Assembly: GCA_035690425.1 (NCBI GenBank)
Contig: DASSKO010000083.1
Span: 1 to 5,697, forward strand
Origin: DASSKO01 sp035690425
GTDB lineage: Bacteria; Actinomycetota; Actinomycetes; Propionibacteriales; Nocardioidaceae
Length of the DNA: 5,697 bases
Direction of reading: 5' to 3'
The notes beneath the pieces were generated by a model that searched no databases, had not been told where the DNA came from, and saw only the letters and a program-made list of their open reading frames with translations. Shown piece after piece: positions 1-5,583 of the stretch. The position numbers and the translations under genes are program-made. Numbering within the stretch: position 1 is the first letter of the stretch; every line of letters starts with the position of its first letter.

Positions 1-440
1 GTCAGGCGCTCCTCCACGTCGTACGCGCGCGCCACCACGTTGTCGACGGTGATGTCGAGGTCCTCGTGCTCGGCCTCGGCGAGGAATCCCACATGACCGA
101 GGTTGACCCCGAGCAGCGGCGTACGCGGCTCTCGAGCGAGCCCGGCCCCGCGCAGGAGGCTGCCGTCGCCCCCCAGGACCATCACCAGCTCGCAGCCGAC
201 GGCCGCCTCCGGCCCGGGCTCGACGACCTCGAGGCCGGCACATCCGGCGGACCCGGCACTGTCGACGACGCCGAGATCGGCGGCTTCATCGGCCAGCAGA
301 CGGACCCGGATGCCAGCCGCCCGGAGCTGGTCGATCGCCTTCCGAGCGACGTCCATGGCGTTCGCCCGGCCGGTGTGGGTGACCATCAAGATGGTGCGCG
401 CGGTTGGCGGAGGCGCGAGAGGTGGGTTAGGTGTTGTCAC
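1..440 (-). CDS. nadK: NAD kinase, N-terminal 146 residues (cut by window edge)
   Basis: ATP-NAD kinase phosphorylates NAD to NADP in the cytoplasm and is the only general route to NADP. The visible part holds the N-terminal nucleotide-binding half. An opening strand ending in VTHTGR lies at residues 20-25. The family hallmark GGDGS is at 90-94, where the usual fifth residue is Thr (GGDGT), so this is a conservative Ser change. LGVNLGHVGFLAE follows at 110-122, including the NxGxxGFL signature. The C-terminal part lies beyond base 1. I chose the GTG at 440 because it keeps the strand RTILMVTHTGR, which aligns with the family N-terminus. The ATG at 386 would cut into that strand. The GTG overlaps the end of tlyA by 14 nt in another frame, so the two are probably translationally coupled. 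The tlyA-nadK neighbourhood (with recN usually next) is standard in actinobacteria. Identity is very secure; the start is fairly secure. Confidence 0.95.
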   Translation of the reverse strand, partial: MTTPNPPLAPPPTARTILMVTHTGRANAMDVARKAIDQLRAAGIRVRLLADEAADLGVVDSAGSAGCAGLEVVEPGPEAAVGCELVMVLGGDGSLLRGAGLAREPRTPLLGVNLGHVGFLAEAEHEDLDITVDNVVARAYDVEERL

Positions 441-1260
441 CCGTACACTCTCTCACCGACGGACCCGCGTCGACGGCACGGCGCACGAGCGTCACGTCGG
501 GACGCTCGGCGTCGCGCCGCAGCCACAGGAAGAACTCGAGATTGCCCGACGGGCCGGGCAGCGGGCTGGCGGTGACCGCGCGGGTGCCCCAGCCGAGGTC
601 GCCCGCGTGCTCTGCGACGGCGACCACCGTTGCCGCCCGCAGATCCGGATCGCGCACGACGCCGCCCTTGCCGAGACGCTCGCGGCCCACCTCGAACTGC
701 GGCTTGACCATCAGCACTAGATCCCCGTCTTCCACCGTCACGGCCGACAGTGCCGGCAGCACCAGCCGCAGCGAGATGAAGGAGAGATCGCCGACCACCA
801 GATCGACAGCCGTGCCGAGGTGGTCGAGGCTGAGCTCACGCACATTGGTGCGATCCAGCACCGTGGTGCGGGGGTCCTGCCGAAGGGGCCAGGCCAACTG
901 ACCGTAGCCGACGTCGGCGCAGACGACATGCGCCGCGTCGGCGCGCAGCAGCACGTCGGTGAAGCCACCGGTGGAGGCGCCGGCGTCGAGACAGCGTCGG
1001 CCGGCGACTCCCAGCCCGAGGGGGGTGAAGACCGCGAGCGCGCCGGCGAGCTTGTGGCCACCCCGGGAGACGTAGTCGGGAGCGGCATCGTCGGAGCGCA
1101 CCACGATGGCGGCGTCGGTGGTCACGCCGGTGGCCGGCTTGACCGCGACCACCCCGGCGAGCCTGACGCGCCCACTGGCGACCAGCTCCGCCGCATGCTC
1201 ACGCGAGCGCGCCAGCCCCCGTCTCACCAGCTCGGCGTCGAGACGCAGCCGTCGAGCCAC
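427..1260 (-). CDS. tlyA: TlyA family 16S/23S rRNA 2'-O-methyltransferase
   Basis: TlyA uses S-adenosylmethionine to methylate ribose 2'-OH groups of 16S and 23S rRNA. In mycobacteria these marks are needed for capreomycin and viomycin sensitivity (family knowledge). The 277-residue length is normal. Residues 4-60 form an S4 RNA-binding domain. The linker YVSRGGHKLAGAL (63-75) leads into a Rossmann methyltransferase domain, with SAM motif CLDAGASTGGFTD at 90-102, GDLSFISL at 157-164, VKPQFEVG at 185-192 and SPLPGPSGNLEFF at 232-244. By position, Lys70, Asp158, Lys186 and Glu242 form the K-D-K-E catalytic tetrad of FtsJ-like enzymes, so the protein looks active. The GTG start directly follows the TGA of the preceding small ORF, with no gap and no strong ribosome site, which points to translational coupling. 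It overlaps nadK by 14 nt downstream. The older label 'haemolysin' is misleading. Confidence 0.96.
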   Translation of the reverse strand: MARRLRLDAELVRRGLARSREHAAELVASGRVRLAGVVAVKPATGVTTDAAIVVRSDDAAPDYVSRGGHKLAGALAVFTPLGLGVAGRRCLDAGASTGGFTDVLLRADAAHVVCADVGYGQLAWPLRQDPRTTVLDRTNVRELSLDHLGTAVDLVVGDLSFISLRLVLPALSAVTVEDGDLVLMVKPQFEVGRERLGKGGVVRDPDLRAATVVAVAEHAGDLGWGTRAVTASPLPGPSGNLEFFLWLRRDAERPDVTLVRRAVDAGPSVRECTGDNT

Positions 1261-1482
1261 TCACGCACCGCTGCCGGGGTCGTCGAGGGCGTCTCGAAGG
1301 CTCCGGTGCACGTCGTCGAAGACGTCCACGTGCTCGCCGACCGGCCGCTGGTCGAGACCATCGGTGCGGGCCACGGCGGCATCGACACGAGGGTCACCGA
1401 ACGACGCCGCGTCGGCCGCAGAGCCTCGGTGGTCCGGCTGGTCCGGACCCTCTCCTGGTTGCTGCTCGTCCTCGCTCAGCAC
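1261..1482 (-). CDS. Small conserved actinobacterial protein between phosphatase and TlyA (Rv1693-like position)
   Basis: This small acidic protein has no known function. With the GTG at 1482 it has 73 residues. A TTG at 1536, overlapping the phosphatase gene by 26 nt, would give 91. I prefer 1482 because GGAGG lies four bases upstream, whereas nothing resembling a ribosome site precedes the TTG; the start remains uncertain. The first half is rich in Asp, Glu, Gln and Gly and looks disordered. The last 45 residues contain GDPRVDAAVARTDGLDQ and then PVGEHVDVFDDVHRSLRDAL, a pattern I recognise from short ORFs in this position in other actinobacteria. That part probably forms one or two amphipathic helices. 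The TGA abuts the tlyA GTG exactly. Its position suggests co-expression with the phosphatase and TlyA. I cannot name a role; a small partner or regulator of a neighbour is only a guess. Confidence 0.75.
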   Translation of the reverse strand: MLSEDEQQPGEGPDQPDHRGSAADAASFGDPRVDAAVARTDGLDQRPVGEHVDVFDDVHRSLRDALDDPGSGA

Positions 1483-1510
1483 AACCCCTCCGTCATCTTC
1501 TGGTCCTCGG

Positions 1511-2635
1511 CTAAGCCTCGTGAGCTCTTTGGTCAACCGTAGCGGCCGGCGCCGACAGCTCTGCCTGCCGCCACGCGGTGGCTATCGCCTCGGCACGCAC
1601 AGCAGTTGCCGCCGCGTCGCGGTATGCCCAGCACGCCGAGACCAGTGCGCGTACGGCGTCGTCCTGGTCGCCGGACCCGGTCAGGGACACCTGCGCGTCG
1701 CCGGCCTGGGACGACTCGGTCGCCTGGCACGACCATCCAGCACACGACGCGGCGACCGCGGCGCGGCCAGGACCGCTCGGCCGCGCGGTGTCCACGCGCA
1801 CATCGGGATGGGCGACGAGCAGGCCCCGGAGGTCGCGCGACACGTACGACGGGCGAGCCCCGGGCGTTGCCCTGCACAGCTCGACGACGCCGGTGACACC
1901 GGTCAGGACCAGCAGCGAGTCGAGCCCGCACGTCACGGCGCCCTCGATGTCGGTGTCGAGGCGGTCTCCGACCACGAGGGGATGCGCACCACCCACGCGC
2001 AGCAGCGTCTCGTCGAACAAGGCTCGTTCTGGCTTGCCCGCGACCCACGGACGCTGCCCGGTGGTGCGGGCGACTACGTCCACCAGCTGTCCGTTGCCGG
2101 GCGCCCTCCCGCGTGGTGTGGGCAGCGTGGCATCGAGGTTTGAGGCCACCCAGGGCAGCCCGGCGTCGACGGCGGCGACCGCCTCGGCCAGCGCGCGCCA
2201 GCCGACGTCTCGGCTGAAGCCTTGTACGACGGCGGCCGGCGCCTGGTCCATGCGTGTCACCGCGCGCAGACCGTGCTCGGCCAGCGCCTCGACGAGGCCG
2301 TCGCCACCGACCACGAGGACGGCCGCACCCTCCGGCACGAGCCGGCGAACGGTGCGGGCCGCCGCCTGCGCCGACGTCACCACGTCGCGGGCCTCGGCGC
2401 GGACTCCGAGCTCCCGCAGGCGCTCGGCGATCTGCGCGGGCGGACGCGAGGCGTTGTTGGTCACGAACGCCGGGCGCATCCCGGCGGTGCGCGCTGCATC
2501 GATCGCCTCCCGCGCGCCGGGGACGGCCTCGGAGCCCACGTAGACGACGCCGTCGAGATCGAACAGCACGGTGTCGTAGCGCTCGCACAGCGGGCGTGCG
2601 CACCCGGCCAGGCGGTGGCCGTGGTCCTCCTGCAT
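1511..2635 (-). CDS. HAD-IIA family phosphatase (NagD/PGP type, Rv1692-like)
   Basis: This is a cytoplasmic haloacid-dehalogenase phosphatase of subfamily IIA, hydrolysing a small phosphate ester with Mg2+. The mycobacterial counterpart Rv1692 has been described as a glycerol-3-phosphate phosphatase; applying that substrate here is inference. With the ATG at 2635 the protein has 374 residues. Motif I is DLDGV (26-30, nucleophile Asp26, acid Asp28), motif II is FVTNNAS (57-63, Thr59), the motif III Lys is in AGKPERALF (Lys201), and motif IV is GDRLDTD (223-229). The C2 cap carries the NLDATLPTPRG signature (166-176). After about residue 275 there is a roughly 95-residue tail with GWSCQAT and a helical Ala-rich end, longer than in NagD and probably a separate small domain. 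I chose 2635 because GAGGAG lies just upstream. The ATG at 2653 (380 residues) falls inside a repeat array. It is the first gene of the operon leading to nadK. Confidence 0.92.
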   Translation of the reverse strand: MQEDHGHRLAGCARPLCERYDTVLFDLDGVVYVGSEAVPGAREAIDAARTAGMRPAFVTNNASRPPAQIAERLRELGVRAEARDVVTSAQAAARTVRRLVPEGAAVLVVGGDGLVEALAEHGLRAVTRMDQAPAAVVQGFSRDVGWRALAEAVAAVDAGLPWVASNLDATLPTPRGRAPGNGQLVDVVARTTGQRPWVAGKPERALFDETLLRVGGAHPLVVGDRLDTDIEGAVTCGLDSLLVLTGVTGVVELCRATPGARPSYVSRDLRGLLVAHPDVRVDTARPSGPGRAAVAASCAGWSCQATESSQAGDAQVSLTGSGDQDDAVRALVSACWAYRDAAATAVRAEAIATAWRQAELSAPAATVDQRAHEA

Positions 2636-2639
2636 GCGT

Positions 2640-2645
2640 CTCCTC
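2640..2645 (-). promoter_or_regulatory. Ribosome binding site deciding the phosphatase start
   Basis: The minus strand reads GAGGAG followed by ACGC and then the ATG at 2635. The GAGG core sits six bases from that ATG. No comparable purine run precedes the ATG at 2653, which lies in the repeated CAATGAC element. This favours the shorter 374-residue protein. Confidence 0.6.
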
Positions 2646-2647
2646 GG

Positions 2648-2713
2648 CGTCATTGCGGGGTCATTGCGGGGTCATTACGGGTCACTACGGAGTCACTGCT
2701 GGTGTCACTGTGC
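2648..2713. repeat. Six degenerate 11-bp direct repeats, probable OmpR/PhoP-type operator
   Basis: Reading the plus strand, copies of GTCAYTRCGG begin at 2649, 2660, 2671, 2681, 2692 and 2704, with spacings of 11, 11, 10, 11 and 12 bp. The first three are GTCATT(G/A)CGG, the fourth is GTCACTACGG, and the last two keep only GTCACTG. The step equals about one helical turn, so all copies lie on one DNA face. Streptomyces PhoP PHO boxes and actinobacterial GlnR sites also use 11-nt direct units, with cores close to G(G/T)TCAYY and GTNAC respectively. The match is from memory of those consensus forms and the assignment is inference. The array lies directly before the phosphatase start and about 77-142 bp upstream of the DUF1015 start, so one bound protein could affect both genes. 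Confidence 0.7.
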
Positions 2714-2777
2714 CTGGTTCGATCGTTCCCGGCGCGAGACACGTCTAACGGCGCTGTCGGATACTCCGTACAGGCTT

Positions 2778-2783
2778 TAGCAT
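2778..2783 (+). promoter_or_regulatory. Probable -10 element for leaderless DUF1015 transcript
   Basis: TAGCAT fits the actinobacterial -10 form TANNNT and ends six bases before the GTG at 2790, which places transcription initiation at or next to the first base of the start codon. No Shine-Dalgarno sequence precedes the GTG, as expected of a leaderless gene. The -35 position (around 2754-2760, CTGTCGG) is weak. Confidence 0.55.
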
Positions 2784-2789
2784 GACGCG

Positions 2790-4016
2790 GTGCCCGCCTC
2801 ATCGTCCGACCACGCAGCCGCACCGAGCGGGGCTTCCGAGGGCTCCCGGGACGGTGCCTCCGGTCTGGTGCTGGCGCCGTTTCGCGCGCTGAGGTACCAC
2901 GCCGCCGCGCTGCGTGAGCTCGGTCTCGTCACCTCACCGCCGTACGACGTCATCAACGCGCAGGCCGTGGAGAGGTTGCGCGCGCGTCATCCACACAACA
3001 TCGTGCGACTCATCCTGCCCCATGCAGACGAGGATGTGGCCGCCACGCTGCGCCAGTGGCTGTCCGAGCAGGTGCTGGTGCGCGACGACGCCGACGCGCT
3101 CTATGTCTACGAGTACACGGTCGGCGGGCGCCGGGTACGCGGGCTCGTGGGAGCCCTGGCCCTGCGTGCCCTCTCCCAGCGAGTGATCCTGCCGCACGAG
3201 CAGGTGCTGCCCGGCCCGGTGGCGGGTCGCACCGCACTGATGGCGTCCACCCGCGCGAACCTCGAGCCCATCCTGCTGGTGTACGACGGCGACGGCGCCG
3301 CCAGCGATGTGGTCGACGCGACGACCAGTACGCCACACGCCTTCAGCACGGTGACCTCGGACGGCTCCGAGCACACCGTCTGGCGGATCGGCGACCCGCA
3401 GGCGCTCGCCACGATCTCGGCCGACCTGGCACCTCGTCAGGCACTCATCGCCGACGGACATCACCGTTACGCGGCGTACCAGGAGTGTCAGCGCGAGCAC
3501 GAGGGCGACGCCTGGGGCTTCGGGCTGGCGATGCTGGTCGACCAGGTGCGGCATCCGTTGCACCTGGGTGCGATCCACCGGGTCGCGCCCGGTCTGGGGC
3601 TCGAGGCGGCGCGAAGCCGTTCGCCCGGCATGTCCTGGACCGACTACGGCACCGACGCCGCTGCTGCGCGGTCGGGCCTGGACAGCTGGGACGATGGCCA
3701 CGCGTTCCTCCTCACCGACGGCGATCGGTGGGCGCTGCTCACCGGTGCAGGTGAGGACATCGACACGGCGCTGTTGCATGACGACCTGCTGCCGCGTTGG
3801 GACGTGGCGGACGAAGACGTGCTGTACGTGCACGATCCCGAGAATGCCCGTGACCGCGCCCGCGACGTCGCGGGCGTGGCGGTCATCCTGCGACCGCCCG
3901 CGGTAGCGGCGGTGATCGCGGCCTCGTCGCAGGGCCAGATGCTGCCGCGGAAGACCACGTCGTTCGGTCCCAAGCCGCGGATGGGCCTGTTGTTGCGGCT
4001 CTTGGACGAGAACTAG
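2790..4016 (+). CDS. DUF1015 family protein
   Basis: This is a full-length member of the uncharacterised DUF1015 family (408 residues; about 400 is usual). Recognisable parts are VLAPFRALRY (27-36) and SPPYDVI (49-55) near the N-terminus, the family hallmark ADGHHRY (221-227) in mid-protein, and LPRKTTSFGPKPRMGLLL (385-402) at the end. The His-His-Arg cluster and the Lys/Arg-rich C-terminal block look like binding or catalytic sites. I see no signal peptide or membrane segment, so it is probably cytosolic. The first 24 residues are low complexity. In some other bacteria the gene lies beside serine-biosynthesis genes, which hints at a metabolic role, but I would not assign one. The GTG is the first possible start after an in-frame TAG at 2778, and a -10 box directly precedes it. 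It is the only plus-strand gene here, divergent from the phosphatase operon and convergent with the SSB gene. Confidence 0.93.
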   Translation: MPASSSDHAAAPSGASEGSRDGASGLVLAPFRALRYHAAALRELGLVTSPPYDVINAQAVERLRARHPHNIVRLILPHADEDVAATLRQWLSEQVLVRDDADALYVYEYTVGGRRVRGLVGALALRALSQRVILPHEQVLPGPVAGRTALMASTRANLEPILLVYDGDGAASDVVDATTSTPHAFSTVTSDGSEHTVWRIGDPQALATISADLAPRQALIADGHHRYAAYQECQREHEGDAWGFGLAMLVDQVRHPLHLGAIHRVAPGLGLEAARSRSPGMSWTDYGTDAAAARSGLDSWDDGHAFLLTDGDRWALLTGAGEDIDTALLHDDLLPRWDVADEDVLYVHDPENARDRARDVAGVAVILRPPAVAAVIAASSQGQMLPRKTTSFGPKPRMGLLLRLLDEN

Positions 4017-4375
4017 CGCACGCGGCGGGCACGGAACACCTCGACCTCCACTCGGCTGGTCGGTCCAGCGGCGCCGCGGCGAAAGCGGCGGCGCAGGGCG
4101 CCGGTGACCTCGACCACGTCGCCTGGCTGCCAGGTTCGTGCCGACCGCTGGGTGTGGGGCGTCCACGCCGCGCAGTCGATGGTGTCGACGCGTTGTCGCG
4201 GCCGGTCGGCAGTGTCCCGCTCGACGATGACCCGAAAGGTCACCACGGTGTCGCCGCTCGGCAGCGCGCGGGACTCCGCCGGCGCCGACATCCGCCCGCG
4301 CAGTCGCACCTCGTTGCAGTACGCCGCCGTCACCGCCGGCTCGGCACCGACCGGCTGCGCTTCCACGGCGCTCAC
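4013..4375 (-). CDS. Single-stranded DNA-binding protein paralogue, OB fold, no acidic tip
   Basis: This is an SSB-type OB-fold protein, expected to bind single-stranded DNA. With the GTG at 4375 it has 120 residues. The fold starts at YCNEVRLRGRM (19-29) and continues through GDTVVTFRVIVERD (41-54), then IDCAAW (66-71, like the CxAW/CVAW strand of SSBs), the helix up to Trp82, and PGDVVEVTGALRRRF (84-98). It ends in the basic FRARRVR. The acidic C-terminal peptide (DDDIPF type) through which housekeeping SSB recruits partners is absent, and the length is well below the usual 160-190. It is therefore probably an accessory SSB, not the replicative one. The start is uncertain: a GTG at 4441 would give 142 residues, but only the GTG at 4375 has a ribosome site (GAGGTGGAG) close upstream. 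The stop shares CTAG with the opposing DUF1015 stop. It lies 112 nt after the TPR gene on the same strand. Confidence 0.85.
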   Translation of the reverse strand: MSAVEAQPVGAEPAVTAAYCNEVRLRGRMSAPAESRALPSGDTVVTFRVIVERDTADRPRQRVDTIDCAAWTPHTQRSARTWQPGDVVEVTGALRRRFRRGAAGPTSRVEVEVFRARRVR

Positions 4376-4487
4376 GTGCTCCACCTCACGAGACCAGCCT
4401 CGACCAGGCGCGGCCGCTCGCGCCAGAGCGCCGGCTGGCACTGTGGAGAAGTCGCAGCGATGCGGTGGGTGTGCACCGAACCAGGGC

Positions 4488-5498
4488 TCAGGCGGTGTCG
4501 GAACCCCGGCCGTCCCTGCCGTCGCCAGCGTCGGTGTCCTCTGTGTCTTCGCTGTCTTCTGTGTCTTCGCTGTCTTCGGCGTCTGGATCCTCGGCGTCTG
4601 TGATGCTCAGTCCCTCGAGCTCCAGCAGACGTTCGGTGGCGTCGGTGATCGAGGTGGAATCGGCTGCCGCGGCCCGGTGGAACCACTCCGTGGCGTCCTG
4701 AGCCCGCCCGGCGGCCAGCAGGGCAACCGCATACGCATACCGCAGCCGGGCCGCCCAAGGCGCGACCTGGGTGCCGCGCAGTGCCTTGCCCTCCAGCATC
4801 GCTGCAGCTACCTCGGGCTGCCCGAGGTCGATCCGGGCGCCAGAGGCGACGATCATCATCTCGACGCGGGTCTGCTGGTCCATCCCCGCGAGGACATCCT
4901 CCTTGGCGAGGTCCAACGCCCGCGCCGGTCGCCCGAGCGCGCGTTCGCAGTCGGCGATCAGGGGCAGGTAGTCGTTGCTGGCGTTCATCCGCTTAGCGGC
5001 ACGCAACTCGGTCAGGGCCTCGGCGTAGTGGCCGGCGAGGTAGGCCGCCTCACCACACGCCTCCCGGACGATCGCCAGCCGTGCTGCCCGCGACCGGGCG
5101 GCGAGCGTGTGCTGATAAGCCGTCTCCGGGTCCACATCCAACAGCTGCCCGGCGGCGACGAGGTGCCTCGCCACACGCAACGCAAGCCTGTCGGGCAGCG
5201 ACCGCAGTTGCTGACGCACGGCGCGGTCGAGCTCGCGTCCGGTGATCTCCTCGGGCAGCGGGGGGCCGTCATAACGCTGCTGCTCCGCGCTGCGGTCGGT
5301 ACCCGCCCGACGCTCGCCAGACCGACCGCCGGCCTCGCCGGCCCTCCGGTCCCGCCCGGGCTGCCCGGACGACCGCTGCCCGCGTCCGGGCTTGCCGCTC
5401 GCACGTTGAGCACGTCCCGGGTCCCGCTCAGAGCCCTGTGCACGGTCGCGCCCACTCTGCGACGACCGTGGACGTCGAGGCTGGTCCTCTCGCGCCAC
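4488..5498 (-). CDS. TPR-like protein with basic N-terminus and acidic repeat tail (Rv1691-like position)
   Basis: This is a 336-residue protein of unknown function. Residues 1-75 are low complexity, rich in Arg, Gly, Ser, Gln and Pro and strongly basic. They include an imperfect 10-residue repeat, RASGKPGRGQ then RSSGQPGRDR (32-51). A conserved-looking stretch PLPEEITGRELDRAVRQQL (80-98) opens a helical region of TPR character to about residue 296, with helix pairs such as GEAAYLAGHYAEALTELR and AYAVALLAAGRAQDATEWF. The last 38 residues are highly acidic, with repeats EDSEDT. TPR domains usually bind other proteins; the basic head could contact nucleic acid (inference). No signal peptide or membrane helix is seen. 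The GTG at 5498 is preceded by AGGAG at seven bases. Longer starts would run into the hairpin or the 5S gene and are rejected. It is the first gene after the rRNA operon, with no clear promoter of its own. Confidence 0.88.
   Translation of the reverse strand: MAREDQPRRPRSSQSGRDRAQGSERDPGRAQRASGKPGRGQRSSGQPGRDRRAGEAGGRSGERRAGTDRSAEQQRYDGPPLPEEITGRELDRAVRQQLRSLPDRLALRVARHLVAAGQLLDVDPETAYQHTLAARSRAARLAIVREACGEAAYLAGHYAEALTELRAAKRMNASNDYLPLIADCERALGRPARALDLAKEDVLAGMDQQTRVEMMIVASGARIDLGQPEVAAAMLEGKALRGTQVAPWAARLRYAYAVALLAAGRAQDATEWFHRAAAADSTSITDATERLLELEGLSITDAEDPDAEDSEDTEDSEDTEDTDAGDGRDGRGSDTA
4531..4584 (-). repeat. Tandem 9-bp coding repeats (18-bp perfect duplication) in acidic tail
   Basis: Six consecutive 9-bp units related to TCTGTGTCT and TCGCTGTCT (plus strand) fill this stretch. 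Bases 4540-4557 and 4558-4575 are identical 18-mers. On the coding strand they give alternating Glu-Asp-Ser and Glu-Asp-Thr triplets. The unit is a multiple of three, so gain or loss of copies would keep the frame and only change tail length. Confidence 0.85.
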
Positions 5499-5505
5499 CT
5501 GTCGG

Positions 5506-5510
5506 CTCCT
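5506..5510 (-). promoter_or_regulatory. Ribosome binding site of the TPR gene
   Basis: The minus strand reads AGGAG, then seven bases, then GTG at 5498. It is the best ribosome site in the window and fixes the start downstream of the rRNA terminator region. Confidence 0.75.
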
Positions 5511-5538
5511 GTCATTGGGTGTGGTGTGGTGGGCATGC

Positions 5539-5572
5539 GTGAGGGCCACCCGAGCAATCGGGTGGCCCTCAC
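5539..5572 (-). terminator. Hairpin after 5S rRNA, probable rRNA operon terminator without U-tract
   Basis: Bases 5539-5553 and 5558-5572 are perfectly complementary, giving a 15-bp GC-rich stem with a four-base loop (TTGC on the transcribed minus strand). It begins about 12 nt after the mature 5S 3' end. The stem is not followed by a run of T in the direction of transcription; a run of five T lies before it instead (5575-5579). U-less hairpin terminators are commonly predicted in high-GC actinobacteria. It could also work as an incomplete terminator that lets some transcription reach the TPR gene. Confidence 0.75.
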
Positions 5573-5583
5573 AGAAAAATGTT

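Noticed and set aside
2636..2653. Six-residue longer phosphatase starting at the ATG at 2653
   Set aside because: The ATG is part of a repeated CAATGAC element and lacks a ribosome site, while the next in-frame ATG has GAGGAG. It remains possible through coupling, as noted in the findings.
2648..2713. CRISPR array
   Set aside because: Units are about 11 bp with no spacers and no cas genes nearby; the pattern fits an operator.
2782..2784. ATG at 2782 as start of the DUF1015 gene
   Set aside because: It is in a different frame from the DUF1015 product; the in-frame GTG at 2790 gives the full family sequence.
2934..4166. A 410-residue minus-strand frame opposite DUF1015
   Set aside because: DUF1015 on the plus strand has clear family motifs over its whole length; the opposite frame gives an Arg/His/Val-rich sequence without domain features and crosses into the SSB gene.
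5539..5572. Inverted repeat as an insertion-sequence end or attachment site
   Set aside because: It is a single tight hairpin with a four-base loop right after a 5S gene, with no transposase or integrase in the window.
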